Positions 10,452-19,762 of a DNA stretch of 64,000 nucleotides are shown piece by piece. The DNA comes from Pseudomonas sp. Seg1 (GTDB lineage Bacteria; Pseudomonadota; Gammaproteobacteria; Pseudomonadales; Pseudomonadaceae): contig NZ_AP021903.1 in NCBI RefSeq assembly GCF_018326005.1, positions 1,180,001 to 1,244,000 of the forward strand, written 5' to 3'. A model generated the notes under the pieces. That model saw nothing but the letters and a program-made list of their open reading frames with translations. It did not search any database and had not been told where the DNA came from. Position 1 is the stretch's first letter, and the number at the start of each line of letters is the position of its first letter. The translations under genes were made by a program, and so were the position numbers.

Positions 10452-11933
10452 TCAGACCATCATCAGCAGCACGGCGACGAAAATGCTGCCGGCGGAGAAG
10501 GTCATGGTCCGAGACGACCAGGTGTTGAACCAACGTTGAAAGCTGGCGAGATCACGGGTCAGGGATGTGGGTTGGCGAGTCCAGGATTGTTGGTCGAGGC
10601 GGAAGAACACGTAGATCTTCACCAGCGCGCCGACGATCTGGTTGTAATAGAGAATCACCGGGTAAGCCGGGCCGATGCGGTGACCGGAACACGACAACAG
10701 CAACGTCAGGATCAGGCGGGTGATGCCGATCCATAGCAGGTAAACCAGGATGAACGCGGTGCCGTACTTGAAGCTGGCTATGATCGCTACGGTCAGGCCG
10801 AGCAAGGACGTCCACATCGATACGCGCTGGTCGAACAGCACCACCGAGGTGAAGGCGCCGAGGCGTTTCACACCCAGGCCCAGTGCGCGCGAGTTCTGGC
10901 GCAGGTTGTTGCCGTACCAGCGGAACATCAGTTTGCGGCTGGCCTTGATGAAGCTCTTTTCCGGCGGGTGTTCAACGGTGTTGATCGCTGCGTCCGGCAC
11001 GTAAAAGGTGTCGTAACCCAGGCGCATCAGACTGAACCAGCTCGACTTGTCGTCGCCGGTCAAGAACTTGAAGCGGCCCAGACGCCAGTGTTGCAGCGAG
11101 TCGCTTTCAACGTCGGCGATGAATTCCGGGTTGGTCACCACGGTGGCGCGGAACACCGACATACGACCGGTCATGGTCAGCACGCGTTTGGACAGAGCCA
11201 TCGAGCACATGTTGATGTGGCGCTGGGCGAAACGCAGCTTGTGCCATTCGCTCATGATGTAGCCGCCGCGCACTTCGCAGAATTCGTTGGTGGTCAGGCC
11301 GCCGACGTTGCCGAACAGCTGGAACCACGGCACGGTCTTGCGCACGGTGCCTTCACCGAGCACGGTGTCGCCATCGATCACGGCCACCACGGCGCGGTCG
11401 TCCGGCAGGTGGCGGGAGATTGCGCGGAAGCCGTAAGCCAGGCCATCACGTTTGCCGGTGCCGGGAATGCGCACGAAGTCGAGCTTCACGCGGTCTGGCG
11501 GATTCATCCGCGCCCACAGCGCCTTGACCAGCAGTTCATCGGACATTTCCACGATCGAGCAGACCACGGTGGTCGGCAGTTCGCAGTCGATGGCTTCGCG
11601 GATCACCGAGCTGTAGACCTGCGCGGTGGTCAACGCGTCGATACGGAAACTGGTGACCATCAGAAACACATGCGACGGGTCCGCCGCTTTACCCAGCTTG
11701 CGCACTTTACGGCGCAGGTGCGGGTAAACGATGTAGAGGAAAATCATGCCGCGCACAAAGTGCGTTGCACCCATCGAGTAGCGCCAGATACCGACGGCGC
11801 CAATCAGGAAAATGAAGTCCTTCGACTCGGAGTCGAATGTGGACGTGGGCAGCATCAAGGCCAGGCCCATCAGCAGACTGAGATAAAAAAGCCAGCCGGC
11901 TGATTGCAGAAAAAAATGTTTGAGCTTGGTCAT
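10452..11933 (-). CDS. alg8: Alg8, alginate polymerase (family 2 glycosyltransferase)
   Basis: Catalytic subunit that polymerises GDP-mannuronate and translocates the chain. Two N-terminal transmembrane segments ([30 protein letters not shown]) precede a GT2 domain with DGD ([11 protein letters not shown]) and GDDKSSW motifs and an [11 protein letters not shown] stretch near the acceptor site; more membrane helices follow at the C terminus. I use the ATG at 11933 ([13 protein letters not shown] eight bases upstream); the ATG at 11942 adds MTL and cannot be excluded. A 77-base spacer with a hairpin separates it from algD. Confidence 0.96.
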   Translation of the reverse strand: MTKLKHFFLQSAGWLFYLSLLMGLALMLPTSTFDSESKDFIFLIGAVGIWRYSMGATHFVRGMIFLYIVYPHLRRKVRKLGKAADPSHVFLMVTSFRIDALTTAQVYSSVIREAIDCELPTTVVCSIVEMSDELLVKALWARMNPPDRVKLDFVRIPGTGKRDGLAYGFRAISRHLPDDRAVVAVIDGDTVLGEGTVRKTVPWFQLFGNVGGLTTNEFCEVRGGYIMSEWHKLRFAQRHINMCSMALSKRVLTMTGRMSVFRATVVTNPEFIADVESDSLQHWRLGRFKFLTGDDKSSWFSLMRLGYDTFYVPDAAINTVEHPPEKSFIKASRKLMFRWYGNNLRQNSRALGLGVKRLGAFTSVVLFDQRVSMWTSLLGLTVAIIASFKYGTAFILVYLLWIGITRLILTLLLSCSGHRIGPAYPVILYYNQIVGALVKIYVFFRLDQQSWTRQPTSLTRDLASFQRWFNTWSSRTMTFSAGSIFVAVLLMMV

Positions 11934-11971
11934 CAGCGTCATCCGAAGGTATTAGAGGCTTCGAGCTGCAA

Positions 11972-12000
11972 GCCTCGAGCTGCAAGCTGCAACTCGAGGC
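11972..12000 (-). repeat. Short direct and inverted repeat between algD and alg8
   Basis: The motif TCGAGCTGCAAGC appears in overlapping copies, and GCCTCGAG / CTCGAGGC forms a perfect 8-bp stem over a 13-base loop. This type of CTGCAAGC-rich repeat is common between genes in fluorescent pseudomonads. Sitting just after the algD stop, it could attenuate or process the operon transcript. Confidence 0.6.
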
Positions 12001-12018
12001 TTGTCGCTTGGGGCTGCT

Positions 12019-13335
12019 TTACCAGCAAATACCTTCGGTGCGCGTACCGGCGTCGGTGGCCTTGGCCATGAAGCCCACCAGGTCGATGACCTGTTTGCCG
12101 TGCGGCGCTTGCTGCGCCAGCGCGCGGAACTTCTCGTCGCGGTTGCCGAGGATGATCACGTCGGAGTTGTTGATCACCGAATCGAAGTCTGCGTTGAGCA
12201 GGGACGACACGTGCGGGATTTTCGACTCGATGTAATCCTTGTTCGCGCCGTGAACACGGGCGTACTCGACGTTGCTGTCGTAGATGCTCAGGTCGTAACC
12301 CTTGCCGATCAGCATTTCGGCCAGTTCCACCAGCGGGCTTTCGCGCAGGTCGTCGGTGCCAGCCTTGAAGCTCAGACCGAGCAGGGCGACTTTGCGTTTG
12401 TCGTGGCTTTCAACGATGTCAAAGGCGTTCTGCACTTGCGATTCGTTACTGCGCATCAGCGAGTTGAGCAGCGGTGCTTCGACGTCCAGCGAACCGGCGC
12501 GGTAGGTCAGGGCGCGGACGTCTTTTGGCAGGCACGAGCCGCCGAACGCGAAGCCCGGACGCATGTAGTACTGGGACAGGTTGAGGGTCTTGTCCTGGCA
12601 GACCACTTCCATCACTTCGCGACCATCGACGCCGACCGCTTTGGCGATGTTGCCGATCTCGTTGGCGAAGGTCACTTTGGTCGCGTGCCAGACGTTGCAG
12701 GTGTACTTGATCATCTCGGCGACAGCGATGTCCTTGCGGATGATCGGTGCGTCGAGTTCTTCGTACAGCGATTGCAGAACGTCTCCCGAAGCCTTGTCGA
12801 ACTCGCCGATGACGGTCATCGGTGGCAGGTCGTAGTCGGCGATGGCGGTGGATTCACGCAGGAACTCAGGGTTAACTGCGACGCCGAAATCAACGCCAGC
12901 CTTTTTGCCGGAGCAATCTTCGAGGATCGGGATGACCACATTGGCGACGGTGCCCGGCAGCACGGTGCTGCGCACGACGATGGTGTGGCGGGTGGTTTTT
13001 TCACGCAGGACAAAACCGATCTCGCGGCATACCGCTTCGATGTAGTTGAGTTCGAGGTCGCCATTCTTCTTGCTCGGCGTGCCGACGCAGATCATCGACA
13101 GGTCAGTGTCACGAATCGCTTCGGCGAAGTTGGTCGTGCCACGCAGACGACCGGTTTGAATACCCTGTTGCAGAAGTTCGCCCAGGCCCGGTTCAACAAT
13201 GGGAGATTTGCCAGCGTTGATCATGTCGATCTTGTCTTTGGCAACATCGACGCCAACCACGTCATGGCCCCGTGCAGACAGGCAACCGGCACATACTGCG
13301 CCAACGTAACCCAAACCAAATATGCTGATGCGCAT
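12019..13335 (-). CDS. algD: AlgD, GDP-mannose 6-dehydrogenase
   Basis: Cytoplasmic NAD-dependent enzyme that oxidises GDP-mannose to GDP-mannuronate in two steps, the committed step of alginate synthesis. The N-terminal Rossmann motif is GLGYVGAVCAG (residues 7-17). The catalytic cysteine C268 lies in FAFGGSCLPKDV, the same number as in P. aeruginosa. Length 438 residues agrees with the family. It is the first gene of the operon and is preceded by a long untranslated leader with an AlgU-type promoter. Confidence 0.98.
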   Translation of the reverse strand: MRISIFGLGYVGAVCAGCLSARGHDVVGVDVAKDKIDMINAGKSPIVEPGLGELLQQGIQTGRLRGTTNFAEAIRDTDLSMICVGTPSKKNGDLELNYIEAVCREIGFVLREKTTRHTIVVRSTVLPGTVANVVIPILEDCSGKKAGVDFGVAVNPEFLRESTAIADYDLPPMTVIGEFDKASGDVLQSLYEELDAPIIRKDIAVAEMIKYTCNVWHATKVTFANEIGNIAKAVGVDGREVMEVVCQDKTLNLSQYYMRPGFAFGGSCLPKDVRALTYRAGSLDVEAPLLNSLMRSNESQVQNAFDIVESHDKRKVALLGLSFKAGTDDLRESPLVELAEMLIGKGYDLSIYDSNVEYARVHGANKDYIESKIPHVSSLLNADFDSVINNSDVIILGNRDEKFRALAQQAPHGKQVIDLVGFMAKATDAGTRTEGICW

Positions 13336-13806
13336 CGCAATTACCTCTGTATATATCAGGCCTTAGAAGGCCGGAGTTAATGGTGTTCAGCGGTCACTAG
13401 TGCACTCGGAAGTGCGGCTTGGAGACGCCGCAATACCGTGTGCAGGCATAAAAAGTTCCGAGTGTCTAAATAAGTGCACTCAAGATGTGCGCAACTAGGC
13501 CTTGTAGTTGTGACGTGCCCTGTTATGCAGCCGATCTTCCGTTCGGAAGACGCTTGTGCAATCGTCTAATGCGCTCGATGTCAGGCGTAAAGCCCGTGGA
13601 TCAAGCGGTCTGGTGCTCAGGCAAGCACGTTTATAGGGGCGCGGCCTTGGCCTTGTAGGGGATATTAATGGTGCGTATCTCCTGTCCTTCAGTATGTTTT
13701 CAGACTAGTTAGTCATCTAGGCAAGTTGCTGTGACAACTTGGTTACATGGCTTTTTGTCCTACGTAAGTTATCTCGTACAAATTCGGCGAGAATCGTTAC
13801 CGGTGG
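13336..13806 (-). promoter_or_regulatory. Long untranslated leader and control region of algD
   Basis: About 470 bases between the proposed transcription start and the algD ATG hold no convincing gene on either strand. An inverted repeat CTTCCG/CGGAAG is visible around 13537-13550 and overlaps a CCGTTCGG sequence that resembles the core of an AlgR box (CCGTTCGTC), although the last bases differ. GGAACTTTTT around 13452-13461 on the minus strand looks like a second AlgU -35 but lacks a matching -10. Long algD leaders are known in other pseudomonads. Confidence 0.55.
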
Positions 13807-13833
13807 TATGAGCTATGCATTTGGATGAAGTTC
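13807..13833 (-). promoter_or_regulatory. AlgU (sigma-22)-type promoter of the alginate operon
   Basis: On the minus strand GAACTT (13833-13828) is followed after exactly 16 bases by TCATA (13811-13807). This matches the AlgU/RpoE pattern GAACTT-N16/17-TCnnA. Transcription would start near 13800, about 465 bases before algD. It implies envelope-stress control of alginate through MucA/AlgU, whose genes are not in this window. Confidence 0.72.
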
Positions 13834-13958
13834 CTGTCCGCTCATCGCGAAATCTGAAATTTCTTGAAATATTGTCGAAGATGGCACTGGTCTCAATTTG
13901 ATAGCACTTTCGTTTTCGCCCTTTATATGTAGGCGAATAATCGCGGTAGATAGTTTTG

Positions 13959-13994
13959 TGCCACTACTGCGAAAAAATTTACGTGCCACTACTG
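13959..13994. promoter_or_regulatory. Two direct 12-bp repeats upstream of the algD promoter
   Basis: GTGCCACTACTG occurs at 13959-13970 and again at 13983-13994, 24 bases apart, each followed by an A-rich run. They lie 126-160 bases upstream of the proposed -35. Two identical sites on nearly the same DNA face suggest binding of an activator or of AmrZ-like protein, but I cannot name the factor. The surrounding 13834-14103 is AT-rich and without a gene. Confidence 0.5.
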
Positions 13995-14103
13995 AAAAAA
14001 ATGATCAGTGTCGAGTGAAACTAATATTAGAAAGGACAGGTGAGGTTTTTTGGCGCCATTAAAATGGCGAAAACAGGCGAGGGATTTTTGACATCGTGCG
14101 AGC

Positions 14104-14133
14104 TGCACGACTCTTTAAACAAAGAGTCGTGCA
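14104..14133. terminator. Strong hairpin after yaaA
   Basis: TGCACGACTCTTT and its exact complement make a 13-bp stem closed by a four-base loop, just downstream of the yaaA stop. No clear U-run follows on either strand, so it may be a stabilising 3' end rather than a classical terminator. Confidence 0.55.
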
Positions 14134-14144
14134 ATGGGCATGCT

Positions 14145-14924
14145 TTATTCCGGGGCGTGGTCACGCAGAAACACCAGGTTGTCCGATTTCGATTGTTCGG
14201 CGCTGTAGCGATAACCTTGCACATCGAACTGCTTGAGCTGGGCGGGATCGTTGATTTTTTCCTGGATCACGAAGCGGCTCATCAGGCCACGGGCTTTCTT
14301 CGCGTAGAAGCTGATGATCTTGTACTGACCATTCTTCAGATCCTTGAAGTCGGCATTGATGATCCGCGCGTTCAGGGCAGTGCGTTTGACCGCCGAAAAG
14401 TATTCGTTGGACGCCAGGTTGAGCAGCACATCATCGCCCTGATCGGCCAGTGCTTCGTTCAGCCATTCACTGATGCGCGTGCCCCAGAAGGCATACAAGT
14501 CCTTGCCACGGGCATTGGCCAGTTTGGTGCCCATTTCCAGGCGATACGGTTGCATCAAATCCAGCGGACGCAGCAGGCCATAGAGGCCGGAGAGCATGCG
14601 CAGGTGTTTTTGCGCGTAATCGAAGTTCGCTTCGCTGAAGGATTGCGCGTCGAGACCGGTGTAGACATCACCCTTGAATGCGAGCAGCGCCTGCTTGGCG
14701 TTTTCCGGGGTGAACGCCGGGGTCCAGCTGCCGAACCGTGCGGCGTTGAGCCCGCCGATCTTGTCGGAGACGTGCATCAGCTCGCTGATTTGCGCCGGCG
14801 TCAGGTCGCGCAATTGCTGGATCAATTCCTGCGAATGGTCGAGGTATTGCGGCTGGGTAAAGCGCTGGGTCGCCGGCGGCGTTTCGTAATCGAGGGTCTT
14901 GGCGGGGGAAATCACCATCAGCAT
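14145..14924 (-). CDS. yaaA: YaaA family peroxide-stress protein (DUF328)
   Basis: A 259-residue cytoplasmic protein of the YaaA/DUF328 family, which in E. coli lowers free intracellular iron during hydrogen peroxide stress and binds DNA. It begins [14 protein letters not shown], the typical family start, and carries [21 protein letters not shown] and [10 protein letters not shown], both characteristic. The start at 14924 has GGAG eight bases upstream; the longer open frame to 15068 runs into the repeat upstream and is rejected. It stands alone, with hairpins on both sides. Confidence 0.93.
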   Translation of the reverse strand: MLMVISPAKTLDYETPPATQRFTQPQYLDHSQELIQQLRDLTPAQISELMHVSDKIGGLNAARFGSWTPAFTPENAKQALLAFKGDVYTGLDAQSFSEANFDYAQKHLRMLSGLYGLLRPLDLMQPYRLEMGTKLANARGKDLYAFWGTRISEWLNEALADQGDDVLLNLASNEYFSAVKRTALNARIINADFKDLKNGQYKIISFYAKKARGLMSRFVIQEKINDPAQLKQFDVQGYRYSAEQSKSDNLVFLRDHAPE

Positions 14925-15015
14925 GAAGTCGTCTCCTTTAATCGTGGGGGCGATTCTAGGGGGTTGTCCTTGATGACTCCAGCTATCAAGCCCATAGGTG
15001 ATCGACGGCTTGGCG

Positions 15016-15129
15016 ATGATCGTTCCCACGCTCTGCGTGGGAATGCCGCCTGTGACGCTCCACGTCACCGTCGAGCTGGACGCGGAGCGTCCGGGAAGGC
15101 GTTAACACGCAGAGCGTGGGAACGATCAT
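15016..15129. repeat. Long inverted repeat of the TTCCCACGCTCTGCGTGGGAA class
   Basis: A 23-base arm beginning ATGATCGTTCCCACGC is repeated exactly in inverse at 15107-15129, and each arm is itself a small palindrome (CCCACGC..GCGTGGG). This is a second REP family, unrelated to the GTGGGAGC type. It fills most of the space between yaaA and the deacetylase gene. Confidence 0.9.
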
Positions 15130-15183
15130 CCGTGGCTAAGGGGAATGGGGCAGGATCAGCTATAGTGCCGCGCGGGTTTTGTT

Positions 15184-16323
15184 ATGGAGACATCCCTTTT
15201 GCGCATTGTTCTTTTATTCACCGCGTGGCTGTTGAGCTTCGGTGCCGTGGCGGCGCCGGGCGATGTGGCGACGCTGGATCGCAGTACCTGGCCGGAGCAA
15301 CTGACCAGCCCGACGCTGTTCGACGTCGCTTCCCGGGCAGAAATCCTCATGTTCGCCCGAGGCCTGCTCGGTACCGAGTCGATGGACGAGGCCGCTTTGG
15401 CCCAGCGTCTGGGGCTGCGCACGATCAATATCGACGCGATCAACAGCCTGCGCCAACGCCTCTGGCAGCGCCTGCTGGCCAACTACAACTTCGCCCAGCA
15501 GAGTTGCGATCAGGACGCATCGTTCTGCTTCCTCGTCGAAGACCTGCCGACCCTGCGCGAGCAGGCCGCCAAGTTCGTGGTCAGCGACGACAGTTATTAC
15601 ACCAAGTGGGCCGAGCCGAGCCGGATCTTCCATTTGCAGTACCTCGACGAACTGCTGCGCAAGGCGGCGCTGTTCCCGCAGACCAGCAGTGAAATCGATC
15701 GTTTCGGCGACTATGAGCGCAACGGCGACGAGATGCATGACCGACTGTTTGTGCTGACATTCGACAGCGCTGCCAACGCGCAACCGGACAACGCCGACTG
15801 GCTCACTGAGTATCTGCGCAAGTCGAACATGAGCGGCACTTTCTTCATGTTGGGCAAGGATATCCAGGCACGTCTGGCCGACCGTTCGGCAAGCAGCCTG
15901 CAAGCGGCGTTCTCGCAACAATGCGTGGGTGTGCAGGGTTGGGAGTTCCGCTCCCACAGCCACTGGCAGGACTGGCAGGATTCGGTGCGGCGCAGCGCTG
16001 ATCTGGTGAAGAACAAACTGCCGGAGAACTACGTACCACTGTTTCGTCCGCCGGATGGCCAGCGTCGTAGCGATGCGCAAGGTTTCTTCAACACCCAGGG
16101 CCTGCAAGTGGCGTTGTGGGACATTGATGCCCAGGACGGCGCCGGCAAGCTCAAGGGGCCCCAGAGCGGGCAACGGGTGCTGACCCTGATGCTGTTGTGG
16201 CGTCACGGGGTGATCAATTTCAACATGAAACAGGATGCAGTGAAGACGGCGATGCCGTGGCTGATCACGCAAACCGCGCAAAGCGGGATCGGTTGGGAAG
16301 ACTGTCAGGACGCGTTTCGCTGA
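15184..16323 (+). CDS. Divergent polysaccharide deacetylase-like exported protein
   Basis: A 379-residue protein with a signal peptide (ends SFGAVAA) and a C-terminal NodB-like fold. Three family landmarks can be placed: [11 protein letters not shown] (motif 1), [13 protein letters not shown] (motif 2) and [10 protein letters not shown] (motif 3). Motif 1 has TFDS in place of TFDD, and the HxxxH metal pair of motif 2 is altered, so a normal metal-dependent deacetylase site is doubtful. The N-terminal 190 residues are not a recognised domain. It probably acts in the periplasm on a polysaccharide or peptidoglycan, possibly only as a binding protein. It is monocistronic. Confidence 0.75.
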   Translation: METSLLRIVLLFTAWLLSFGAVAAPGDVATLDRSTWPEQLTSPTLFDVASRAEILMFARGLLGTESMDEAALAQRLGLRTINIDAINSLRQRLWQRLLANYNFAQQSCDQDASFCFLVEDLPTLREQAAKFVVSDDSYYTKWAEPSRIFHLQYLDELLRKAALFPQTSSEIDRFGDYERNGDEMHDRLFVLTFDSAANAQPDNADWLTEYLRKSNMSGTFFMLGKDIQARLADRSASSLQAAFSQQCVGVQGWEFRSHSHWQDWQDSVRRSADLVKNKLPENYVPLFRPPDGQRRSDAQGFFNTQGLQVALWDIDAQDGAGKLKGPQSGQRVLTLMLLWRHGVINFNMKQDAVKTAMPWLITQTAQSGIGWEDCQDAFR

Positions 16324-16660
16324 GAAACGCAGAAAGCCCGGAAACATTGGGCTTGGGGCGATTTTGTCAGGGAATTCGATGCAGGCGGACTTCCGACTCT
16401 AACGGGGGCAGGGCGGTCCGCCAAGGGCTTTTCGTCACTTTGCAAAATAAACTTAAAAAAACCGTCAAAGTGCTTTTTTATGTCATGGGTTTTGGAGTAT
16501 TACGAAGACAGACCGCCGAAACCTGCAACACAGGTGGCGTCTCCCAAGACCCATTTGTTTGCAGTCACTTGAATCTCCGCAGGTGAGATTTCGGCAGTCA
16601 CTTCGAGGCGCAGCACCGCTCAGGTATTGCGTCTACTGGCTCTGACAAAGGTGACCGAGT
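16324..16660. other. Intergenic region before the PhoH-like gene
   Basis: 337 bases without a convincing gene. A weak hairpin (AAGCCCGG..) follows the deacetylase stop. GCAGTCACTT occurs twice (near 16561 and 16592), which might be a pair of operator half-sites, but I recognise no known box. Confidence 0.4.
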
Positions 16661-18055
16661 ATGGATGATCACGGACGTAGCCCTTCTTCCAACCAGCCAA
16701 TCCTTTATGTACTCGATACCAACGTATTGATTCACGATCCAAACGCCCTGCTGAATTTCGAAGAACACCACGTCGCGATCCCGATGACCGTGCTTGAGGA
16801 GCTGGACAAGCTCAAGAGCGGGCATCACAGCGTGGCCGCCGAATGCCGTCAGGCCATCCGGCTGATCGACAAGACCTTGGGCGATGCTTCCCCGGAAGAC
16901 GTCGAACTGGGTGTGCCGATTCAGCGCGGCAAGGGCGGGCCGAAGGGCTTGCTGTCAATTCTGATGAGCAAGCAGGCCGAATCGAACCTGATTCTGCCCG
17001 AGCATCTGAACGACAACAAAATCATCAACCAACTGATCGACCTGCACACCCGCGAACCGAAAAAACCGGTGGTGCTGGTCACCAAAGACATCAACATGCG
17101 CCTCAAGGCGCGCGCCTGCGGCATCGATGCCGAGGATTACAGCACCGACCAACTGGTCGATGACGTGTCCCTGTTGCCCAACGGCTATCACAACATGACC
17201 GGCTCTTTCTGGGACCGTGTGAGCAAGGTCGAAACTCGTCAGGACCACGGCCGCACTTGGCACCAGGTGCAATTGATCGACAACCTGCCAGCGGTGCACA
17301 TCAATGAATTCATCATTGATGAACAGGGCTTCGTGGGCTGGATCAAGGAGATTGAAGAAGACCGCTTGCTGATCCTCGACCTGCATCAGGAACCGCTGCT
17401 GCATCAGGAAGCATGGGGGCTCAAGCCGCGCGACATCTATCAGAGCCTGGCGCTGTATGCGTTGCTCGATCCGGACATTCACCTGGTCAACCTGTCGGGT
17501 GCCGCAGGCTCCGGTAAAACCATTCTGGCGCTGGCCGCTGCCATCGAGCAGACCATGGTCAGCAAGCGTTATCGCCGCATCATCGCCACCCGCAGCGTGC
17601 AGGGCCTCGACCAAGAGATCGGCTTCCTGCCCGGCACCGAAGCGGAAAAAATGGAGCCTTGGCTGGGCGCCATCACCGACAACCTCGAAGCCTTGCACAT
17701 GGATGACGAAAACACCCATGGCAGCGTCGACTACATCCTCAGCAAAGTGCCGCTGCAGTTCAAATCGCTCAACTACATTCGCGGGCGCAGCTTCCAGCAG
17801 AGCCTGATCCTGATCGACGAATGTCAGAACCTCACGCCGCACCAGATGAAAACCATCATCACCCGTGCCGGTGCCGGTTCCAAAGTGGTGTGCCTGGGCA
17901 ACCTGGCGCAGATCGACACCCCTTATCTGTCCGCGACCAGTTCCGGGCTGACCTACCTGACTGAACGCTTCAAGGATTTCCCCAACGGTGTGCACATCAC
18001 CCTGCAAGGGGTGCCTCGCTCGATCCTGGCCGAATACGCCGAATCGCATTTGTAA
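16661..18055 (+). CDS. PIN-PhoH family ATPase/ribonuclease (PhoH2 type)
   Basis: A 464-residue cytoplasmic protein with an N-terminal PIN nuclease domain (YVLDTNVLIHDP, with conserved acidic residues further on, TKDINMRLKA) and a C-terminal PhoH P-loop ATPase (SGAAGSGKT near residues 279-287, Walker B LILIDECQNLTP). PhoH2 proteins are reported to unwind and cut RNA. The order PhoH2 then moaC is also what I recall from P. aeruginosa. A rho-independent terminator follows, so it is separate from moaC. Confidence 0.92.
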   Translation: MDDHGRSPSSNQPILYVLDTNVLIHDPNALLNFEEHHVAIPMTVLEELDKLKSGHHSVAAECRQAIRLIDKTLGDASPEDVELGVPIQRGKGGPKGLLSILMSKQAESNLILPEHLNDNKIINQLIDLHTREPKKPVVLVTKDINMRLKARACGIDAEDYSTDQLVDDVSLLPNGYHNMTGSFWDRVSKVETRQDHGRTWHQVQLIDNLPAVHINEFIIDEQGFVGWIKEIEEDRLLILDLHQEPLLHQEAWGLKPRDIYQSLALYALLDPDIHLVNLSGAAGSGKTILALAAAIEQTMVSKRYRRIIATRSVQGLDQEIGFLPGTEAEKMEPWLGAITDNLEALHMDDENTHGSVDYILSKVPLQFKSLNYIRGRSFQQSLILIDECQNLTPHQMKTIITRAGAGSKVVCLGNLAQIDTPYLSATSSGLTYLTERFKDFPNGVHITLQGVPRSILAEYAESHL

Positions 18056-18067
18056 CAGCTCCATCCA

Positions 18068-18101
18068 AACCGGGCGGCCTTCACAGGTCGCCCGGTTTTT
18101 T
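18068..18101 (+). terminator. Rho-independent terminator of the PhoH-like gene
   Basis: AACCGGGCG..CGCCCGGTT stem followed by a run of six T, just after the stop codon. Confidence 0.9.
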
Positions 18102-18120
18102 ATGGATGAGTGCAAACCCT

Positions 18121-18207
18121 GTGGGAGCGTGGCTTGCCCGCGATGCAGACACCGCGGTGCTTCAGACATAACGCGTTGATCCTATCGCGGGCAAGCCACG
18201 CTCCCAC
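18121..18207. repeat. REPIN (GCGTGGCTTGCCCGC core)
   Basis: Inverted pair of GTGGGAGCGTGGCTTGCCCG cores between the PhoH-like gene and moaC. Confidence 0.93.
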
Positions 18208-18291
18208 AGGGTTCAATGTGATCTTGCAATCAAACGTGCGGAAATTTGACCCGCAGGTTTACAATCCCCGCTCCTGATCAGGAGTAATCCC

Positions 18292-18765
18292 GTGCTGACT
18301 CATCTCGATTCCCAAGGTCGCGCCAACATGGTCGACGTCACCGAAAAAGCCGTGACGTTCCGTGAAGCGACGGCCCAAGCGCTGGTGCGCATGCTCCCCG
18401 AAACGCTGCAGATGATCGTCAGCGGCGGCCATCCCAAGGGCGATGTGTTCGCCGTGGCGCGTATTGCCGGCATTCAAGCGGCGAAGAAAACCAGCGATCT
18501 GATTCCTCTGTGTCACCCACTGATGCTCACCGGGGTCAAAGTCGAACTCAGCGCGGACGGCGACGACACCGTGCGCATCGTCGCCCGCTGCAAATTGTCC
18601 GGGCAGACCGGCGTCGAGATGGAGGCGCTGACCGCCGCCAGCGTCGCCGCCCTGACTATCTACGACATGTGCAAAGCCGTGGATCGCGGCATGACCATCG
18701 AAAGTGTGCGCCTGCTGGAGAAGGTTGGCGGCAAGAGCGGGCACTTTCAGGCGGAGCAGCCATGA
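18292..18765 (+). CDS. moaC: MoaC, cyclic pyranopterin monophosphate synthase
   Basis: Forms cyclic pyranopterin monophosphate from the MoaA product in molybdenum cofactor synthesis. All 157 residues match the family: [14 protein letters not shown] near the N terminus, [15 protein letters not shown], and [24 protein letters not shown]. The start is GTG with CAGGAG nine bases upstream. The stop overlaps the moaD start by four bases (ATGA), so moaC, moaD and moaE form one operon. Confidence 0.97.
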   Translation: MLTHLDSQGRANMVDVTEKAVTFREATAQALVRMLPETLQMIVSGGHPKGDVFAVARIAGIQAAKKTSDLIPLCHPLMLTGVKVELSADGDDTVRIVARCKLSGQTGVEMEALTAASVAALTIYDMCKAVDRGMTIESVRLLEKVGGKSGHFQAEQP

Positions 18766-19004
18766 ACCTGACGGTAAAGTTTTTCGCCCGTTACCGTGAA
18801 GCGCTGGGCGTGGACTCGGTTGCGGTGGAAGGCGATTTCGCCACCGTCGACGATGTGCGTGCGCTGCTGGCGCAACGCGATGGCGCCGAGGTATTGAGCG
18901 AGCAGAACCTGATGTGCGCACGCAACGAAGACCTTTGTCAGCTCGACGAACCGGTGGTCGATGGCGACGAAGTGGCGTTTTTCCCTACCGTGACCGGAGG
19001 CTGA
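18762..19004 (+). CDS. moaD: MoaD, molybdopterin synthase sulfur-carrier subunit
   Basis: An 80-residue ubiquitin-like sulfur carrier. It ends in the required Gly-Gly (TVTGG), which is adenylated and thiocarboxylated by Moe[17 protein letters not shown] is a typical start. It overlaps moaC and is three bases before moaE, its partner subunit. Confidence 0.96.
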   Translation: MNLTVKFFARYREALGVDSVAVEGDFATVDDVRALLAQRDGAEVLSEQNLMCARNEDLCQLDEPVVDGDEVAFFPTVTGG

Positions 19005-19007
19005 GCC

Positions 19008-19460
19008 ATGGCGATTCGTGTGCAGGCCACGTCGTTCGATCCGGGCGCTGAAGTCAACGCGATGCACGCGGCCAATGTCGGCGTCGGCGCGGTGGTGAGT
19101 TTTGTCGGCTACGTGCGCGACTTCAATGACGGGCTGGATGTCGCGGGGATGTTCCTCGAACACTATCCGGGCATGACCGAGAAAGCGCTGGGCAAGATTG
19201 CCGTGGAGGCCGAACAGCGCTGGCCATTGTTGAAGCTGGAAGTGCTGCACCGCATCGGCGCGTTAGAACCGGGCGAGCCGATCGTGTTCGTCGGCGCCGC
19301 CAGCGCCCATCGCCAGGCTGCGTTCGACGCCTGCGCCTTCGTCATGGATTACCTGAAAACCCGTGCGCCATTCTGGAAAAAAGAAAACACCAGCGATGGG
19401 CCGCGTTGGGTCGAAGGGCGGGACAGTGATCATGCCGCTGCGGATCGCTGGAACAAATAA
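19008..19460 (+). CDS. moaE: MoaE, molybdopterin synthase catalytic subunit
   Basis: Transfers sulfur from MoaD thiocarboxylate to cyclic pyranopterin to make molybdopterin. The 150-residue protein shows GAVVSFVGYVRD, LEHYPGMTEKAL, the RxxGxLxxGE segment (HRIGALEPGEPIVFVGAASAHR) and the catalytic-lysine motif KTRAPFWKKE. Last gene of the moaCDE operon; a REP pair follows. Confidence 0.97.
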   Translation: MAIRVQATSFDPGAEVNAMHAANVGVGAVVSFVGYVRDFNDGLDVAGMFLEHYPGMTEKALGKIAVEAEQRWPLLKLEVLHRIGALEPGEPIVFVGAASAHRQAAFDACAFVMDYLKTRAPFWKKENTSDGPRWVEGRDSDHAAADRWNK

Positions 19461-19486
19461 AGTCCTGTAGCGCCCTCAAGTCAGCC

Positions 19487-19577
19487 ATCGCTGGCAAGCC
19501 AGCTCCCACAGTGTTCTGCGTCGAGCACAAATTCTGTGTGCACCACCGAACCCTGTGGGAGCTGGCTTGCCAGCGAT
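19487..19577. repeat. REP pair in reversed orientation (heads outward)
   Basis: Copies of the GTGGGAGCTGGCTTGCCAGCGAT core arranged as complement first, then forward, the opposite of the usual REPIN. It follows moaE. The remaining 19578-19762 is AT-rich and must carry the promoter of the next gene; no box is clear to me. Confidence 0.9.
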
Positions 19578-19762
19578 GAGGCCTTCTGCAACACATGAAA
19601 CCTCGCAGACACTCTCTTCTCACTAATTGACGACTTGTACCTATAAGTCCAATATGGATTTCCAAGTACAAAAAAAGCTTCAGTCCTGCCGCTCGTAGCT
19701 CACCGCTCGCAGCTGCTCTTCTTCATCTTGCCAAACCAACAACAACCCGCGAGAGAACGAAC

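Noticed and set aside
7753..10539. Long open frame on the plus strand across algK and alg44
   Set aside because: Antisense shadow of the alginate genes, without domains, and it crosses REPIN sequence.
13450..13461. Second AlgU promoter (GGAACTTTTT) closer to algD
   Set aside because: The -35 fits but no TCnnA -10 stands 16-17 bases downstream; the upstream site is better.
14054..14069. CGCCAT/ATGGCG hairpin as terminator of yaaA
   Set aside because: It is short and followed by A rather than T in the yaaA direction.
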